From assembly GCF_963576545.1 (NCBI RefSeq), contig NC_083648.1, forward strand, positions 10,031,739 to 10,095,738: DNA of 64,000 nt, in the 5' to 3' direction. The translations under genes and the position numbers were made by a program. The notes below the pieces were generated by a model. The model had not been told where the DNA came from. It made no database searches and was given only the letters and a program-made list of their open reading frames with translations. The stretch is from Limanda limanda. Lineage: Eukaryota > Chordata > Actinopteri > Pleuronectiformes > Pleuronectidae. Positions 20,054 to 32,901 of the stretch are shown here, piece after piece. The number at the start of each line of letters is the position of its first letter. Position 1 is the first letter of the stretch.

Positions 20054-22538
20054 CTGAAAGGCAAACAGACGAGTCAGCTCAGTGAGAATTCCCATTAACA
20101 GCAGCATTTATACAAGACATCTGTGTGTGGTAAGACTCACCCAGTGTTGCCAGAACGTGCCGGAGCTCAGCTCCCATGACTGAGCCGTTCCCCTCCTTGT
20201 CAAACACCCGCAGACCCTCCACAAAGTCCTCATGCGTTCCACGGTTCTTGGCCTTGCAGATGTGCTGGTGGATGGGGAGGAACTGGTCAAAGTCAAGCAT
20301 CTTGGTCTCCATGTCTGTGGAAATGAAAATAACGAAAAGTGCTGATTTTGACCAAAGTCAAAAATAACTCAGGCCGATGTTTGACTCTATTTGAATCTTT
20401 CTCTGTATTCAAAACAAGCTGGACCCACATTTGGCACGGACACTAATCTAACACACACACAGGGGAATCCCTCAGTATCGTGAGCTGCACGCCACCAACC
20501 TTCCGGCTTAGGTTTCCCCAGGACGTGGATGATCTCTGCGTTTGTAGGGTTCTGGCCCAAAGCCCTAATTAGGTCACCGCACTGGGCGTAAGTGATTTTC
20601 ATCTCGTTGGCTGGAGTCCTGTCAAACAGCTGGAAAGAATCTTTGAAATCTGTGAACACAACAAAAGGGCCTTCACTCCTCCAGAATTCTCCACAGCTCG
20701 TTGTGAGTGCATGCAGCTTTTTGAGGAGAGGCCTTGAAGATGCTGCCTGTGTAGTAATGATACACAATGACAAGCCTCAGATAAAAAGGTTCCTCCGTTA
20801 AAGCCGGAGCCAGAAACACTCAAACCTGAAGATGTTTGACTCGACGCTGATGGACACATGCAGGTCAAAGGTATCCACTTGGATGGGGGCGTTTGTTTTG
20901 AAATAATAGCGTAGCCCTGAACCATCAGCTGCCGTTGAACATTTCTCACACACACTCTAATGGAAAGCAAAATCGCTCAATCCCCTCTATGAATAGCACG
21001 CAGTCCATGCAACACAAATGGTGACAACAACAACCTTGTGCCTTACCCTCAATTTGCTCAGGGGTGAACTCCAGCTGAAAAGAGACAAAGCATCGACAGG
21101 AGGAAGAAATGAGTTTAAAATCATCAGATAGCAACTGTTAGTTTCAAAGCTCATCGTGCCAGCAGCTCGAGTGACATCTGTTCTCATCACTGGACATTAC
21201 TTATCAGTGACCTTGGGCCTAACGCCCCTCGTCCTACTGCTGCTGTCCGATTCATTAATGTTTATTTTTGGATGCGATACTTTGTGAAAGGATCTCTGGG
21301 ATTATAAATACAGGCGAGGTCAGTAATTCATAACCTCTGTGATCATGTGTGTTGGTTATTTCAAGTGTTGAATATATAATAAAAAAAACAAAGCTGATGA
21401 ATAACCTAGTCACACATGATTTAGATTTAGAATTGCATTTAATCAAAACATGTTCTTTTTTGTATTAAGGTCAGTTTACCACAATACAGATGTTTTTCTT
21501 TAGTTTAACCAGCTTCTGTGTCAGTGTGTCGGTTTGGTTTTACAATCTGCCGTGCACGCCCATTTAAATGTGTTATTCTTAGGCAAAAAAAAATGATCAT
21601 TATTCTCAACACCCGTGACAAATGTTGACTATTTATACTCTGTGTATGTGTTGGACTCCCATCAGATAGTGCCCTCGGTCCCTGTGTGATGTCTGGATGT
21701 CCACAAACCCCACTCCCTTCTGGAGGCTTTGGAAAAATATTATCTAAACACTTATCTAAGCCCGCTTGAAGATGGATGGAGATGGATGCAATTATCCTTA
21801 TTTTTCTTCCTCTCCGTTTTTCCACCCTCCTCGCCCTCAGAGGAATGGTGCGGGTGGTCTGCTGTGCCCCGACATAATGAAAATCATATTTTGTGGCTTT
21901 AACCGCTCTCCATTGTAACATGGCGGCTCGTCCGACCAGGAAAACATTCATCCATTGAGAAGGGGCCAAGTCAGCAGAAGATCTTTCCATGATGTGTGGT
22001 ATCAGCTATAGTTTCCCTCTGAAGCTCACCATGAAGTCACAGCTGCCTTAACTGTACATTTCAATTTTAAATGCACGTTTAAACCTTAACTTCTTAAAAA
22101 AAAAATTATGAATCATATTTTGCAAGCAGCCAGAATTCCCACTCAGAGGCTGCACAGACCTGTTCTGCTTGCACTGCCAAGTTTATGTCACATGGGGTCT
22201 CTGATGCTCTTTCAAAACAGTTTCTTTGAAATGTCATCGTTACTAGGAATAATTGATGTATATATATATATATATCAGATGTATTTTTTTTTTCACAATT
22301 TGAATGAAAAACTTCATAGAGATACATTTTCATATCCAGTCTCAGTCATTTAAGAGATTGAAACACTTTCTTCCTTCAAATTCATTTCACAGCCTCCTCA
22401 TTATAGCGTAATGTTGCTGTTTGTGTAATTTTTTACCGTCACTGATGTGGGGTCAAACTCCGGGGTCTTGGGGCGCTCAGGCTCCGGTGGGGCCACTGGT
22501 GCCGCGGGTTTAGGTTCTTCCTTCTTCTTGGGGGCCAT
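19947..22538 (-). CDS. myl3: Cardiac-type myosin essential light chain
   Basis: Essential (alkali) light chain that wraps the myosin heavy-chain lever arm in striated muscle. Coding exons on the minus strand: 22538-22437, 21074-21047, 20649-20500, 20314-20141, 20053-19947. They sum to 561 nt, 186 residues plus TAA, near the usual 195. The N-terminus [14 protein letters not shown] followed by [13 protein letters not shown] is the Lys/Ala/Pro-rich actin-contacting extension. Then come [67 protein letters not shown] and [20 protein letters not shown]...EMKITY separates MYL3/MYL4 from skeletal MYL1. MYL3 is preferred over MYL4 because of the divergent pth1r neighbour, as in human. Exon sizes 28, 150 and 174 are those of the family. 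Confidence 0.93.
20141..20314 (-). CDS. myl3: Light-chain exon 4 (174 nt)
   Basis: Encodes [39 protein letters not shown] and [15 protein letters not shown]. It covers the end of EF-hand-like motif 2 and the conserved third motif. Acceptor CCACAG, donor GTGAGT. Confidence 0.96.
20500..20649 (-). CDS. myl3: Light-chain exon 3 (150 nt)
   Basis: Encodes [37 protein letters not shown] and [13 protein letters not shown]. Acceptor is TTCACAG; donor is G|GTTGGT, weaker than the gene's other donors, but required by the frame (GAC at the junction). Confidence 0.95.
21047..21074 (-). CDS. myl3: Light-chain exon 2 (28-nt microexon)
   Basis: Encodes LEFTPEQIE plus the first base of Asp. The 28-nt size is diagnostic of vertebrate alkali light-chain genes. 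Acceptor is tctcttttcag, donor GTAAGG. Confidence 0.95.
21075..22436 (-). other. Light-chain intron 1
   Basis: 1.36 kb, from GTAAAA to CTTTTCAG. Contains a (TA)n run at 22259-22275 and nothing else recognised. In striated-muscle genes of this family first introns often hold enhancers, but no element is claimed here. Confidence 0.8.
22437..22538 (-). CDS. myl3: Light-chain exon 1 (start codon)
   Basis: ATG at 22538-22536, [10 protein letters not shown]... to DPTSVT, 34 residues, phase 0. The start is chosen because MAPKK is the invariant N-terminus of the long essential light chains. The Ala/Pro tract is shorter than in human MYL3/MYL4. Confidence 0.94.
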
Positions 22539-22711
22539 TGTGAGGATCTCTTAGGAGACGGGAGGGGAGAACGGACAGGTCAGAGGGATCCAGCACACTG
22601 CAGCTGGAGGTGGCCCGTTTGAGGTGAGGTCCATTTATCCACTGTCCACAGGGGTCATCTCCCCCCTCCCTCCATCCATGCCCAAGCAGACTGCCAACAG
22701 TAGGGGGAGGT

Positions 22712-22721
22712 CTATAAAAGG
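22712..22721 (-). promoter_or_regulatory. TATA/CArG-like element of the light-chain promoter
   Basis: The minus strand reads CCTTTTATAG, 174 bases before the ATG. It can serve as a TATA-like box (TTTATA) and is one base off a CArG box, CC(A/T)6GG, the SRF site found in many striated-muscle promoters. No second element confirms it. Confidence 0.35.
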
Positions 22722-22756
22722 ATATGGCTTTGTGCTTCTATTTAAGACAAAGGTTG

Positions 22757-22777
22757 TTGTGTGTGTGTGTGTGTGTA
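22757..22777. repeat. Short (GT)n tract
   Basis: About 20 bases of GT repeat just upstream of the putative light-chain promoter. Confidence 0.9.
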
Positions 22778-23637
22778 CATCATCGGGAGAAAGATGATGG
22801 AAAACTATATCAGCTGAAACGCCAGCGCCTGGAGCCTGAGTGTTAATTGGGCTATTTCCATCAACACAAGTGTGACCCTGTGTAACCCCCCCGCCTATCT
22901 CAGATTGATGACCTTGTTCAGTAAATTGTGGCGGCTGGTAATTGCAGGACAAGAGGAGCAGGTGAAGTTTGTTTAAATTACAATGTCACAATGCTGCATG
23001 ATGAACCGCAATCCCCAGCAATTATCCTTGATTATCATTCAAAATTGGCCGACCAATGAGACGGCATTAGTCGCTGCGACAAATCCTTACGATGACCATT
23101 TATCCGGTCTGATCAAAGGGATTTGCAGAGCATTAAAATCCAATCCGGCCCAGAATAGGATTTCGCAGAATGTCGTTTCCGTCTGATCTTGGCTGGTGAG
23201 TGTGGTTAGACGTGAGTGATCCTTTCCCTTCAAAGCAAACAGGAAAGTGGAGAAATTGAACGGGGTTGACACTAAGACGCACTTTGTGAGGCTGCCATCC
23301 TCGTGCATGAACGGAGACAGACGCAGCGACAGGCAGGGTGAGGTCCTTGGTGTTTACTTTGTCAAGGAGCTCACACGGGTGTAAGTAACTCAAACAAACA
23401 TTCTAGTCATCTGCAAATTGATTTAGAGAGGAGCAGATTTCATGGATGATTTGATTTGGGATAAAAACTAATTTAGAATTAATTGAACTTACTCTTCCAA
23501 TAAGATCTGTCACACAGCATGAACACTGTCACCTGTGTATAGACATATGAGCATCCTTGAAAAATCTCACTTTATAAGCCAAACAGATTCTTCTGTGGAA
23601 CTGAGGTTGTTCTCTCCCAAAATAACATCATTGGGTA

Positions 23638-23745
23638 TTTTCTAGAGATGTTCTGATAACATTTTTTCCCTTCCCAATTCCGATATATTTTTTGAATAGG
23701 CAGATACTGAGAACCAATCCAATACCAGTGCATTCAGAAAATAAC
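23638..23745 (+). repeat. hAT-like nonautonomous repeat fragment
   Basis: Starts tctagagatgttctgata, then 'cattttttcccttcccaat', 'tccgata' and 'ccaataccagtgcatt'. This resembles a fish repeat beginning TCTAGGGATGTTCTGATACC and ending GATACCAGTGCA. The leading TCTAGA is compatible with a hAT target site. Confidence 0.45.
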
Positions 23746-26204
23746 AGTATTGTATTGCTGCTGTATGTTATTCAAATTCAAATTCAGAAACCCTTTATTT
23801 GTCCCCTGTCCCCCCAATTTAAGGTCAAAACACAAGGTTACTAACCCTTTATGGATGTGATGATTTCCATCGTTGTGCAAGAGGAAGTGATTTCAAGGAA
23901 AAGAACATTTTTATTACTATCTGTGTGAAACTGATATTCTTTAAATATATGGCATAGGATCTCTATATAGATTTGCATCCTCGCTGATACCTAAACCCTT
24001 CATTCTCAATCTGCCATTTCTTTACATCACAGTGGAGGAGCTCATTAAAAATCCAGGTATGAACTCAAAGATAATAACCTTAATTAAGAGGACTGAGTTC
24101 TGTATTTGGTCACAGTTCTGCAGGACTGAAAAATATCTGTATGACTCAGTCGAATACTGTTTTCTGTAGTTACAGGCTCACAATTTCGCTCGTGCTGGGT
24201 TATTGTTGTTATTTTTATTTCCTGAGTGGGTGGCGGAGCACATTGAGTCTGGATTGAAAAGGACGTTCTGATCTGTGCGCTGCTGCTGCAATCTATTTTC
24301 ATTTTGTGCATCTTGACAAATGCAGCCTGAAATATGACCTATCCACAAATAAACAAGGGTAAACAAGAAAAAAAAAGAAAACTTTCTGAGAACTGATCAC
24401 GCCGAACAGTGTCTGACTTTGAACCATCCTTTCACAAAGCAGTTATACGAATTCAGTCCTTTGTTTGTCTTTTTGTGACACATTTGTTGATTTTTCCATC
24501 TTGTGTCAATGTGCCCAGTAAATAGTTTGCTTCTGTTCGCTTTACAGGTGGGTATTCTATAACCACACTGACTTTATCAAATCCCTTTGTCTTTGCACTG
24601 AGAGATTTTACTCGACAGCTGACGCTCCGAACCCGTATTTAAAGCTCCCACACATCTCATGTGACAAAGGTGGCAACCAATCCAGCAAGCCGGCAGCGGC
24701 AAATGTTGAGTTCTGGCAAATCCATCGTCAGGGACCACGCCCTGAACACGGCCTCCATCATCACCAGCCGGGCTGGTCGGGCTGCATTACTCACATTCCT
24801 CCTATGTCCATCCATTCCCTTTTAAACCTAAGAGCTCATCTTTTGGAGATTAGATGAGTTTTAAGGTTTCCTGTTCACAATGAAAAGCAAAGTCCTGTCA
24901 GTCGACATTAAACTCGAACATGCCGAGAGATCTTCTTTGGTCTGCGATGACAGGTTGGGAAAACAGAAATGTTGAAATTGTTTTTATGCAAACCGTTAGA
25001 TTTGAGTTCAGGTTGATATTGTCCCCTGATGCATGAAAAGACACCAAACCTTAATTAAACTTCAAGGGACCCTGATCTTTAAAAAAACATTAGGAGAAAC
25101 ACACACAGAAAAGAGAATGAGGCTCGCCCGGCTGTCCTCTCTCACTGTGGCCTGGACTGCATTGGGGAAAAGAGGGCACGTCGAAACATAAAATAATCAT
25201 CAGATTAGTGCAAGCTGGATAAATAATAAGTCATTTGTTCCTCATTATTTTCAAACAGAACATGATTTAGGTTGTCAGTGTCTGGCTGCCAACCCACAGA
25301 GAGACACAGACAGAAACAGCGTATGTCAGTCTGAGTATAAATGGATTGAGCCGTGCATAGCTCAGAGCCAACGCTTCCTCCTCTTTCAGATCCCGCCAGG
25401 TGATTGCCATAGACAGGCTGCAGCAACAGTTCACAACACGGCTAACCTCACCCAGTCAGGCTCCTAAAACATGCAAGACCTGTGTGGTTTGCTATTTTGG
25501 TGGCGCTCTGTTGTCTGACTGGTATGTACCTTGGAAGGGCTCCAGTCAGCGGACAATGCCAATTATTACTTGGACCCATCAGACGACCTTCAGTGCAGCC
25601 GAAGCCTTTTCTTTCTGCGGTGGCTTAAAAGCCTGGATAACAGAAAGGGTTGTTATATAATTAGCACCAATTCAAAAAAATGGTCGTGCAATGTCAGATG
25701 TCACACAAGCAATAATGAAAGATAATGCCACTATAGGGGAAATGATTAATAAAGGGTCCGGTCAATTATGGGGCAATATCTCTCACCCGGCTGTATGGCA
25801 CACAAAAGGGGTTGAGTGTGAAATCCAGTTAGGGAGGATGTGGAGAATCCTATTTTCAGATGTTGGAGGTGGATGCTGATGAAAAGGAGAAAAGCCCTGG
25901 AATGAAAAGGAAATCTCTGCAACAAGAATGCAAAAATCTCTTCAGACAATAGTTGAGATAAAACATCAAAGTGATCATGAAGTGTGAGTCAGCTCGGGTG
26001 TTTGCATTATTCATGTCAAAACTGCGAGCTGGTTATCGCCAGCCCTTTTTGTGCATGTGAAATTCAATGGTGGCTAAATGCAAGTTTTCTGTAGCAGCAT
26101 GTTTGTAAAATTAGATGCTCATGAATGTGCATTTGGGGAAATTTAACATTACATGCTACATAACTAAATAACATGACACACACCACTTTCCATCAGTTGC
26201 CTGA

Positions 26205-26475
26205 GTTAAAAAAAAAAATCAAGATCCACGAATCATCATCATTCCCTGGGAAAATAGTGCAAATTAAAAAATGTAATCTCACAATGATAGAAAGCTAAAT
26301 AAATTCCTCAATCCACTGTGGATCTGCACCAAAATTGAATGGGTTAATCACTGACCTATATCATATCTTTCCCCAAATTTTTGTAGCAACCCGTCCAGTT
26401 GTTCCTGTGTATTGTTGTTCACAATCACAAACAGACCGGGGTGAAAACATAACCTCCTCGGCCAAGTTCGTAAAC
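26205..26475 (+). repeat. LINE-tail family, copy B
   Basis: Contains 'caagatccacgaatcatc', 'ggatctgcaccaaaattgaa', 'tgggttaatcactgacc', and ends 'gtgaaaacataacctcctcgg'. Same word order as copies C and E. Confidence 0.65.
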
Positions 26476-27698
26476 TTTGCTGTGTCCAACTGTTTGTTTA
26501 AAGAAAATAAAAACTCCTGGCTAATTTGTGTAATTATAATTCACTGTCAAACTATATGAGCATTAATCATCGCACATGTAAACAGAGCCATTTGAGCTAC
26601 ATAAATTAGCTTTGCACGCCAATAATAATATCATAAATTTGATATCTTGGAATGGTTTTATTTACAAAATGTCAATTTATTTTTACTGACACACATTCAG
26701 ATTCAAACACAGCATTTTGTCTGTTTCCCAGTTGATCACTGGTAAAATACACCAGCCTGTTACGAAGGAAAAGAAAACATGAAAAATACAAAATCGGACC
26801 TTAAGCAACTATTAGTATCTTGGAAACGGATTTAGTCTAATGTTGCCACCTGTTTAAAACCCCATCTGTCAATCAGAGGTGGCTGCAGGTTCCAGTCTTG
26901 GCTCGAGCCTTTTATTTACCTTCAGATTGCTTAAAACAGCGGTATCGAGTGAACGCAGCGCTCTGTGACTGCATCAACACACTGAACCCCCCCGATGGCT
27001 CTGTGTTACCTCTCTGTGGAGCTGAGGCGACACTGCCCCGCTGTCGTTTACCAGCACTCAGGATACAGCGTGTCCATGCCAACCCTAATACCAATAAGGC
27101 GGTTATTAGACCAGCTGGATTCCTGGTAGCTGTGACGTGTTCATTATCAAATCCACAACGCAGTCAGTGAAGGCAGCGGGCGTGTAATTAAACTGTCCCG
27201 TGTCCAAGTAGGACCCGCTGTGGTTTCCAGTCCAGCGTGGAGAAAAGGCGATGGTGCCAATCTGCACGGGCGGCGCTCCAACATAGACTGTGCAGCCATG
27301 TTGTTTGGCAGAAATTCTTATTTAGCAAAGATAATATAAACGCTGCCTTTTGGGGGAATCACAGCAGGAATTCTGTAACATCTCAGCCTTAATAAACCAC
27401 ATTAATGCTCCTCCTGTTTATGTGGGTGTTTGTGAGCCTGCCTGCTCCGCCAGGGTCCAACATGCAGTTTGAACTTTAACGTCCTAGATATAACGATTCC
27501 TGGTTCCATTCTTTCACAAGCAATTAACCAGCTCTAACATCAGCCGCTATCCTCAGACAGAAAGTTAGTGCATCAAAGATTAGACTGAGGAGGAAGTATT
27601 ATTTATTCAAGGGCAGGATGTCAGCCCACAGGCCCAGATTTATAAGCTGACAACTTCTGTGCTGTCAAACACCAGCAGCAAACCCGGCAGCTGAGCCA

Positions 27699-27717
27699 CA
27701 GCGCCCTCTTTTGGTCG
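27699..27717 (-). promoter_or_regulatory. CTCF-like motif
   Basis: The minus strand reads GACCAAAAGAGGGCGCTG, with the strong AGRGGGCGC half of the CTCF consensus and a weaker left half. It lies in the spacer between the light chain and pth1r. Confidence 0.3.
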
Positions 27718-29877
27718 CAGTGGAACTAGCTGGAAGAGAATACTGCTACTTGTCCTCTACTGTTTTCTTCTATTCCCTAGTTTCACCGTGAATGTTTTTA
27801 CTTCTTTTAATCATGTATTTACACAGAGGAATGGAGTGATTTGTTGCTCTGGAACAACCTTGGATTAAAGTATCTTCCCATTCGGTATAGATGACTTATT
27901 GTGTTCATTTCATTATAAGCCTGTCCTCCCTCGCCTCTCTCATAATCTGCCTTTCCCCTGCCGCACAGCTTACTTCTTTATTGAGTGGAGAAGAAAAAGA
28001 AGACTTATTGAGGTTCATTATACGTATTGATCCTCATGGAGACGTCTCATTTTCTTTCTGTGACTTTGGTCAGCAGCCATCCTCCGGCGAACAGTGGTCA
28101 CCGCACATCAGACGTCCTTGCTGCGAGGCCACATTGCAAACGGCCGAGTCACTCCAATTTCCTCTGTGCGGCGACCAGTCAGTGACAAGTGCTGGTTTAT
28201 TTTAAAAATCCTTCCTGGGTCGTGATCTCAGTGCACAGGGCAGAGACAGCATCAAAGTTACTCTTCACGTCAGGCCCCAGTGCTGTGACTGGTCATTGAT
28301 CGTCTGCTCTGTCCTTCGTGTTTGTTTTCTGCACAGATCTATATGTTCAGGGCGGTGGTGCAAACTTGAACTGTGAGGATGTTAAAGCTTCCAATGTAAA
28401 CCATGTATTTTTCTCACCATAGCGTCATGTTCTCTTCTGGTTTCATCAGTTTGTCTGAGCTGTGGAACGTGATTATTCTGCTGGTGATGTAATGATTATA
28501 GATGTTTCCTACGATTTGGAATGTGTCAGTTCACTATGTCTCTGGTTTGGTTTGCACTGATAGTGAAATTCTCCATTTTGCTCTGAATCTAATTTTTTTC
28601 TAATTTGAACATATTCAAATATGACAAATATGGAGAAGCCATCTGATGAGGAAAATTCTGATATTCTATCAAATCTCTACAGCAGCCGTTACATGGACTC
28701 AGTGAGTTTGTTTTGAAACTTGTATTGCGATGGGTAAACTGGACTTGGACATTTGTGACAAGTATAATGTTCTGCCTATTTGGTCGGGAGGGGTTTTCCT
28801 CATGGCTAACACTTTGGTTACATCAGTTGACACTATTAAACATTGTTGACTGTAAAACCCTCTCTCCGTGTTTAAAGCCCTTTTAATTTCTAGCTCACAC
28901 TTACATGTAATGTCTTTCAAACCCTTATCTCATAGTGATGTGGAGGACAGTAAGGGTCATTACTTACATCAAGCTGCCTTATCTGTCAGAGCCATGTGTT
29001 TGAACGAAGTGGCCTCAATAGCTGAAGGCATCAAGGTGGCAGAATGGATTTGGGATCATGAGGACCTCCACCTCAGCCGAGTCTATGTGTGACGCGTGTT
29101 CTGGGAGTCAGCCACGTAGTGTCTTTGACCGGATGTGTCCCTTCACTGTATTCCTGGGGTTATACCTTCGGGTGACCTGAGTGGGTGGGCTGTCAAAACA
29201 TGTCGCCTCAGAGCAGATGAGCTGACCATGATCCAGCTGGAAGTAGCTTCCTGTTGAGGGAATTCAGCCCTTGTTCCGAGACAGAGGAAGAGCACTGGTA
29301 GGATTGTTTGTGTGTGTGTGACGTTATCAAGTCATACAGTAAATGGAAATGATTATAAGTGACGCACAGAAGGAGAAGAAGTGAATGCAAATTCCATTCC
29401 CATTCCAGGAGCTGGTGATGGTGGTGGTGATGGGATGTGAAGCTTTCACATGCAAATGAAATATGCACATGTATTTGACAGGGTCACCCGAAGAGGTGAA
29501 CGTGGGTGGAAACATGAAAACGTGTTCAGATGGAAGAGATAAAACTGAAAGTATTAATGGAAATGATGACATCTGAGGTAATGTGCTGTACGCTACATGA
29601 AACCCTAAGTATAGCACAGAACTGACCAGAAAATGGTCACACATGTGAACCATCATGTGTCAAGAACATACATGTGCTTTGAATTTTCCTGTGGGTTTTT
29701 ACAGACTTTCAAGGAATGCGCCAAACATATATTGTGTTTCACTGTCGCCATTCTTGGATTCTTGTGAATAGTTAGGATACGGTGATGCTTTTCAGTGAAT
29801 GTGTCAAGCTAAAGCAAGTGTATCTTCTAAATTAGAAAAATTATTCGATTTTTTAAATAAACCAGTGGCACTCAGCT

Positions 29878-30192
29878 GGGAGCATACCTCGGCCAAGGCC
29901 CAACATTCTCTTTAAATTCACACATCCATACATATCCCCTAAAGATTCCTGATCAAGGTCCATGAATTATTCATTGAAAAACCACTGAAAAAATAACAAA
30001 AAACACCCTATCTCACAAAATAAAGCTTAATCCGCGCCAGTTTAACATTTTAAGGGTTCTTCCCTGGCCTATACCACATCCTCCCACCAGGTTCTTTTGA
30101 AATCCATTTAGTCGTTTACGCGTATCTTGCTTTCAGCCATCAAACGAATGCAGATGAAATATAACCTCCTTTTCGGCAGAGGTGATAAAATC
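29878..30192 (+). repeat. LINE-tail family, copy C (most complete)
   Basis: Runs from 'tacctcggccaaggccca' through 'aaggtccatgaattattcat', 'cctggcctataccacatcct' and 'gaaatataacctccttttcg' to 'gcagaggtgata'. About 315 bases, the fullest tail-only copy in the window. Confidence 0.65.
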
Positions 30193-32046
30193 ATACACAC
30201 GACCTCAGCCACCCCACTGGGTTATGTGTTCTATACATTTCTCTCTAAGTATAGAGGGGAAGAGAACCTGAACCTTGTGAAGCTCTCCTCCTTAACTGCT
30301 CTCCCACAGACATCAACATTAGACTCCTATCATTCAACTGATATTAGCAAAGAAAGCATCAACAAACTGATTTAATGAGTAAGTTGATGCTGAGCGGCAT
30401 CAGGATCTTCGGGGAAAATCAGTAAATTTACTTGTCTGCTACCGAGCGACTCCTAAACGACCCCTGAACATGCTGACGGTTCGTTCTTATGTTGGTGAGC
30501 TCTCGCCCGGCATAGATGACATTCACCAAGCAGTCCAGGCACCTCACAGCCAGTGGATAATAATCATTCCAGATTTATGTCAAGGATCAGACGTCTTTCT
30601 GTGAAGAATCTGCTAGTGGAGGCTAGAGGTGAGAAATTACGGTGAATCATTCTGCCACCGTACGAAATGTTTCCCCTACAGGGAAGAATGCCATAACCAG
30701 GGATAGTGGCAGTAAAGGTGCATTTGAATTTAACTCTTCAGAGAAAACGCCTGAAAAAGAAAAGCGTGTGCTGATTCACTTTCCTCCTTTTTTCAGAGAG
30801 AGAGAGGAAAACCCTGACAGATTAGAAATGGAGTGGAGATTAAGCATATGCCATGCACGCAGTCATCCCCCCGGTTAATCTTTTGCAGTTTACAGTATTT
30901 GGAGTTTCCTGTTGAGACACGGCGGGGTGCGATTTTCTATACGGCAAATGAGCTAATATACGAACACTGGATGACAGCTTTCATGTTGTTCATTATCTCT
31001 CGCTCCGGGAATAACCGGCTCATGATGGGACTGAAGCCGGGCCTCATTAAGGTCGAGGATGTTGTGACAGTGGCCCCACGACTTTGGAAAGACAAGGGCA
31101 CAGATTTGAAGGACGGAAGGAAAAAAAGAGAAGTGAAAAAAAAAGAAATCAATTTTTTTGAGTCGAGGAGGAAAGTGCTGCTGCCACACCGGCATTATTA
31201 TTAAGTAGAAAAAAATCATTATACTTCCTTTTAGTGTCTGCCTTGAAATGACTGTGCAGAACAGAATGATAGAGAGTGAATGCTCCAAAAACAAGCTATT
31301 TCTTAAATTTTTTACAAGTCTGTATGTAAGTTATCGAACAACATAAACAATGATTCTCACGATTCTCTGTAAAAAATATATATGTATTGATTATCTTTAG
31401 TTTAGTTTGAGTCAATCCCCCATACACAATCCCCGACTCTTATTTAATTATTGTTTATTTCAGAAGCCTGTTTTAGGAAATAATTTATCCTTTTTATTTT
31501 ACATAAACTTGGTGAATTACACTCATGACCCATTTTTCAGAGATTTATGTCTCCAGTAATGGGATCGGGGCTGAGCACCACAGGGAGTAGGGCGATGTTC
31601 AGACGTCACTGAGAGACAAACTAACACATTGTTGGTTTTGGTGTATTTGTGGGATTTGTTTTGAACTGAATAACAACGATTAAAAAAAAGGATCCCTGAG
31701 CCGACAGTGTGCGGAGGCTGAGTCTGGGAGCTGTTGTTGGCGTCTGCAGAAAAGCAGCGAACTGACGAAAGATCGAGAAGAAACCTTCATGGTCAGACCA
31801 TTGTTGAGTTTAACTGTTTCTTTATGTTGTTTTTGCACTGTCTTCACATTATATATGTTCGAGTATTTATGTATCGAAGAATCTATTAATTCTAGACTCA
31901 CGTTTCTTGAGAACCGTTTATAAGCATTATCAAGTTTGGTGGGATTTGAACATTGACTGTTGATAAACAGGCGTCCAGTGCTCTGTAGCAGCTGCAGCTT
32001 TGATACGTCAACGTGTAAACATCGTGTTCACAACAACAGATCATCG

Positions 32047-32588
32047 AGTTTGGGGTTCTACGTGCACTGAACTTTAAATAAACAGGTGAACGGCTCTTTT
32101 TGTCAAATAGAATCTACAGGTCCAAACATTTATTGACAGGAGTTCATGTGACTGTTTGTGCATCAATGATGAGGACAACACCAACACCAGGATATTTAAT
32201 CAGACAAAACCTGCAAATATTTACTTGTATCTATTGATTCATACAACATATGCTCATCGGAGCTATTCAATATGATCTTGGTTGTCTGGTTTGGGTTTTG
32301 TAAAGATCATTGGGTTCCCTGAATGTTTAAAAGTCACAAGCAACTTAAAAGACAAGAGAGGGGAGCAGAAGGGTGGGAACCTCAAGCTGTGCACTCAAAT
32401 CACCTCCACTCCTCATATTGTGTTTATGATGCATGTCTGCGTGTCACACTTCTTCTGGAATTGCCTGTATCGCTGGTGGACGTCGGCTGAAGTGCAATCA
32501 GATCCTCAAGTTTGGGGTTCTACGTGCACTGAACTTTAAATACACGGGTGAACGGCTCTTTATGCCACAGAACAACGAATGCAGGTCC
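32047..32588 (+). repeat. Direct repeat unit, period 462 bp (1.2 copies)
   Basis: The stretch starting at 32047 ('agtttggggttctacgtgca') recurs at 32509 and matches for about 80 bases. Between the two lies a ~400-base core, 32104-32506, also found at 35671-36066. No coding motif or terminal inverted repeat is seen. Confidence 0.85.
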
Positions 32589-32901
32589 CTTATACGGTTT
32601 CAGAAGGAAAACTATGACCAGCATCACCACAGGCCCAAGCAAACAGCCCATTTAAAATCTGCAGTTTTAGAAAGGGCACTGTATTAGAATGAATCAACAA
32701 CAGAAGGGCACCCGGAGAGCACACACCTACACTCCGGCTAATTGGCCACTTCATCACCACATTGCATGTAGATGTGCTGAGATCAGATACATAAACCATG
32801 GAAGACCTTTCCGGCAAACGTCTTGCAATTTCAAGTTCATAGATATAAGCGTTGTATAAAGATTTCAGCTTTTTTTGTAATTTTTTTGGTGAAAAACTCA
32901 C

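Larger units (their letters stand above)
22778..32040. other. Gene-poor spacer between the light chain and pth1r (left part)
   Basis: No recognised gene. Holds repeat fragments at 23638-23745, 26205-26475 and 29878-30192 and some chance ORFs; the longest plus-strand ORF, 30833-31204 (123 codons), has no motif I recognise and no splice context. Confidence 0.55.

Noticed and set aside
20079..20312. Separate small EF-hand protein
   Set aside because: It is exon 4 of the myosin light chain read through its donor.
30833..31204. 123-codon plus-strand ORF as a gene
   Set aside because: No recognisable motif, low-complexity Lys-rich end, no promoter or splice context; the overlapping antisense ORFs are just as open.
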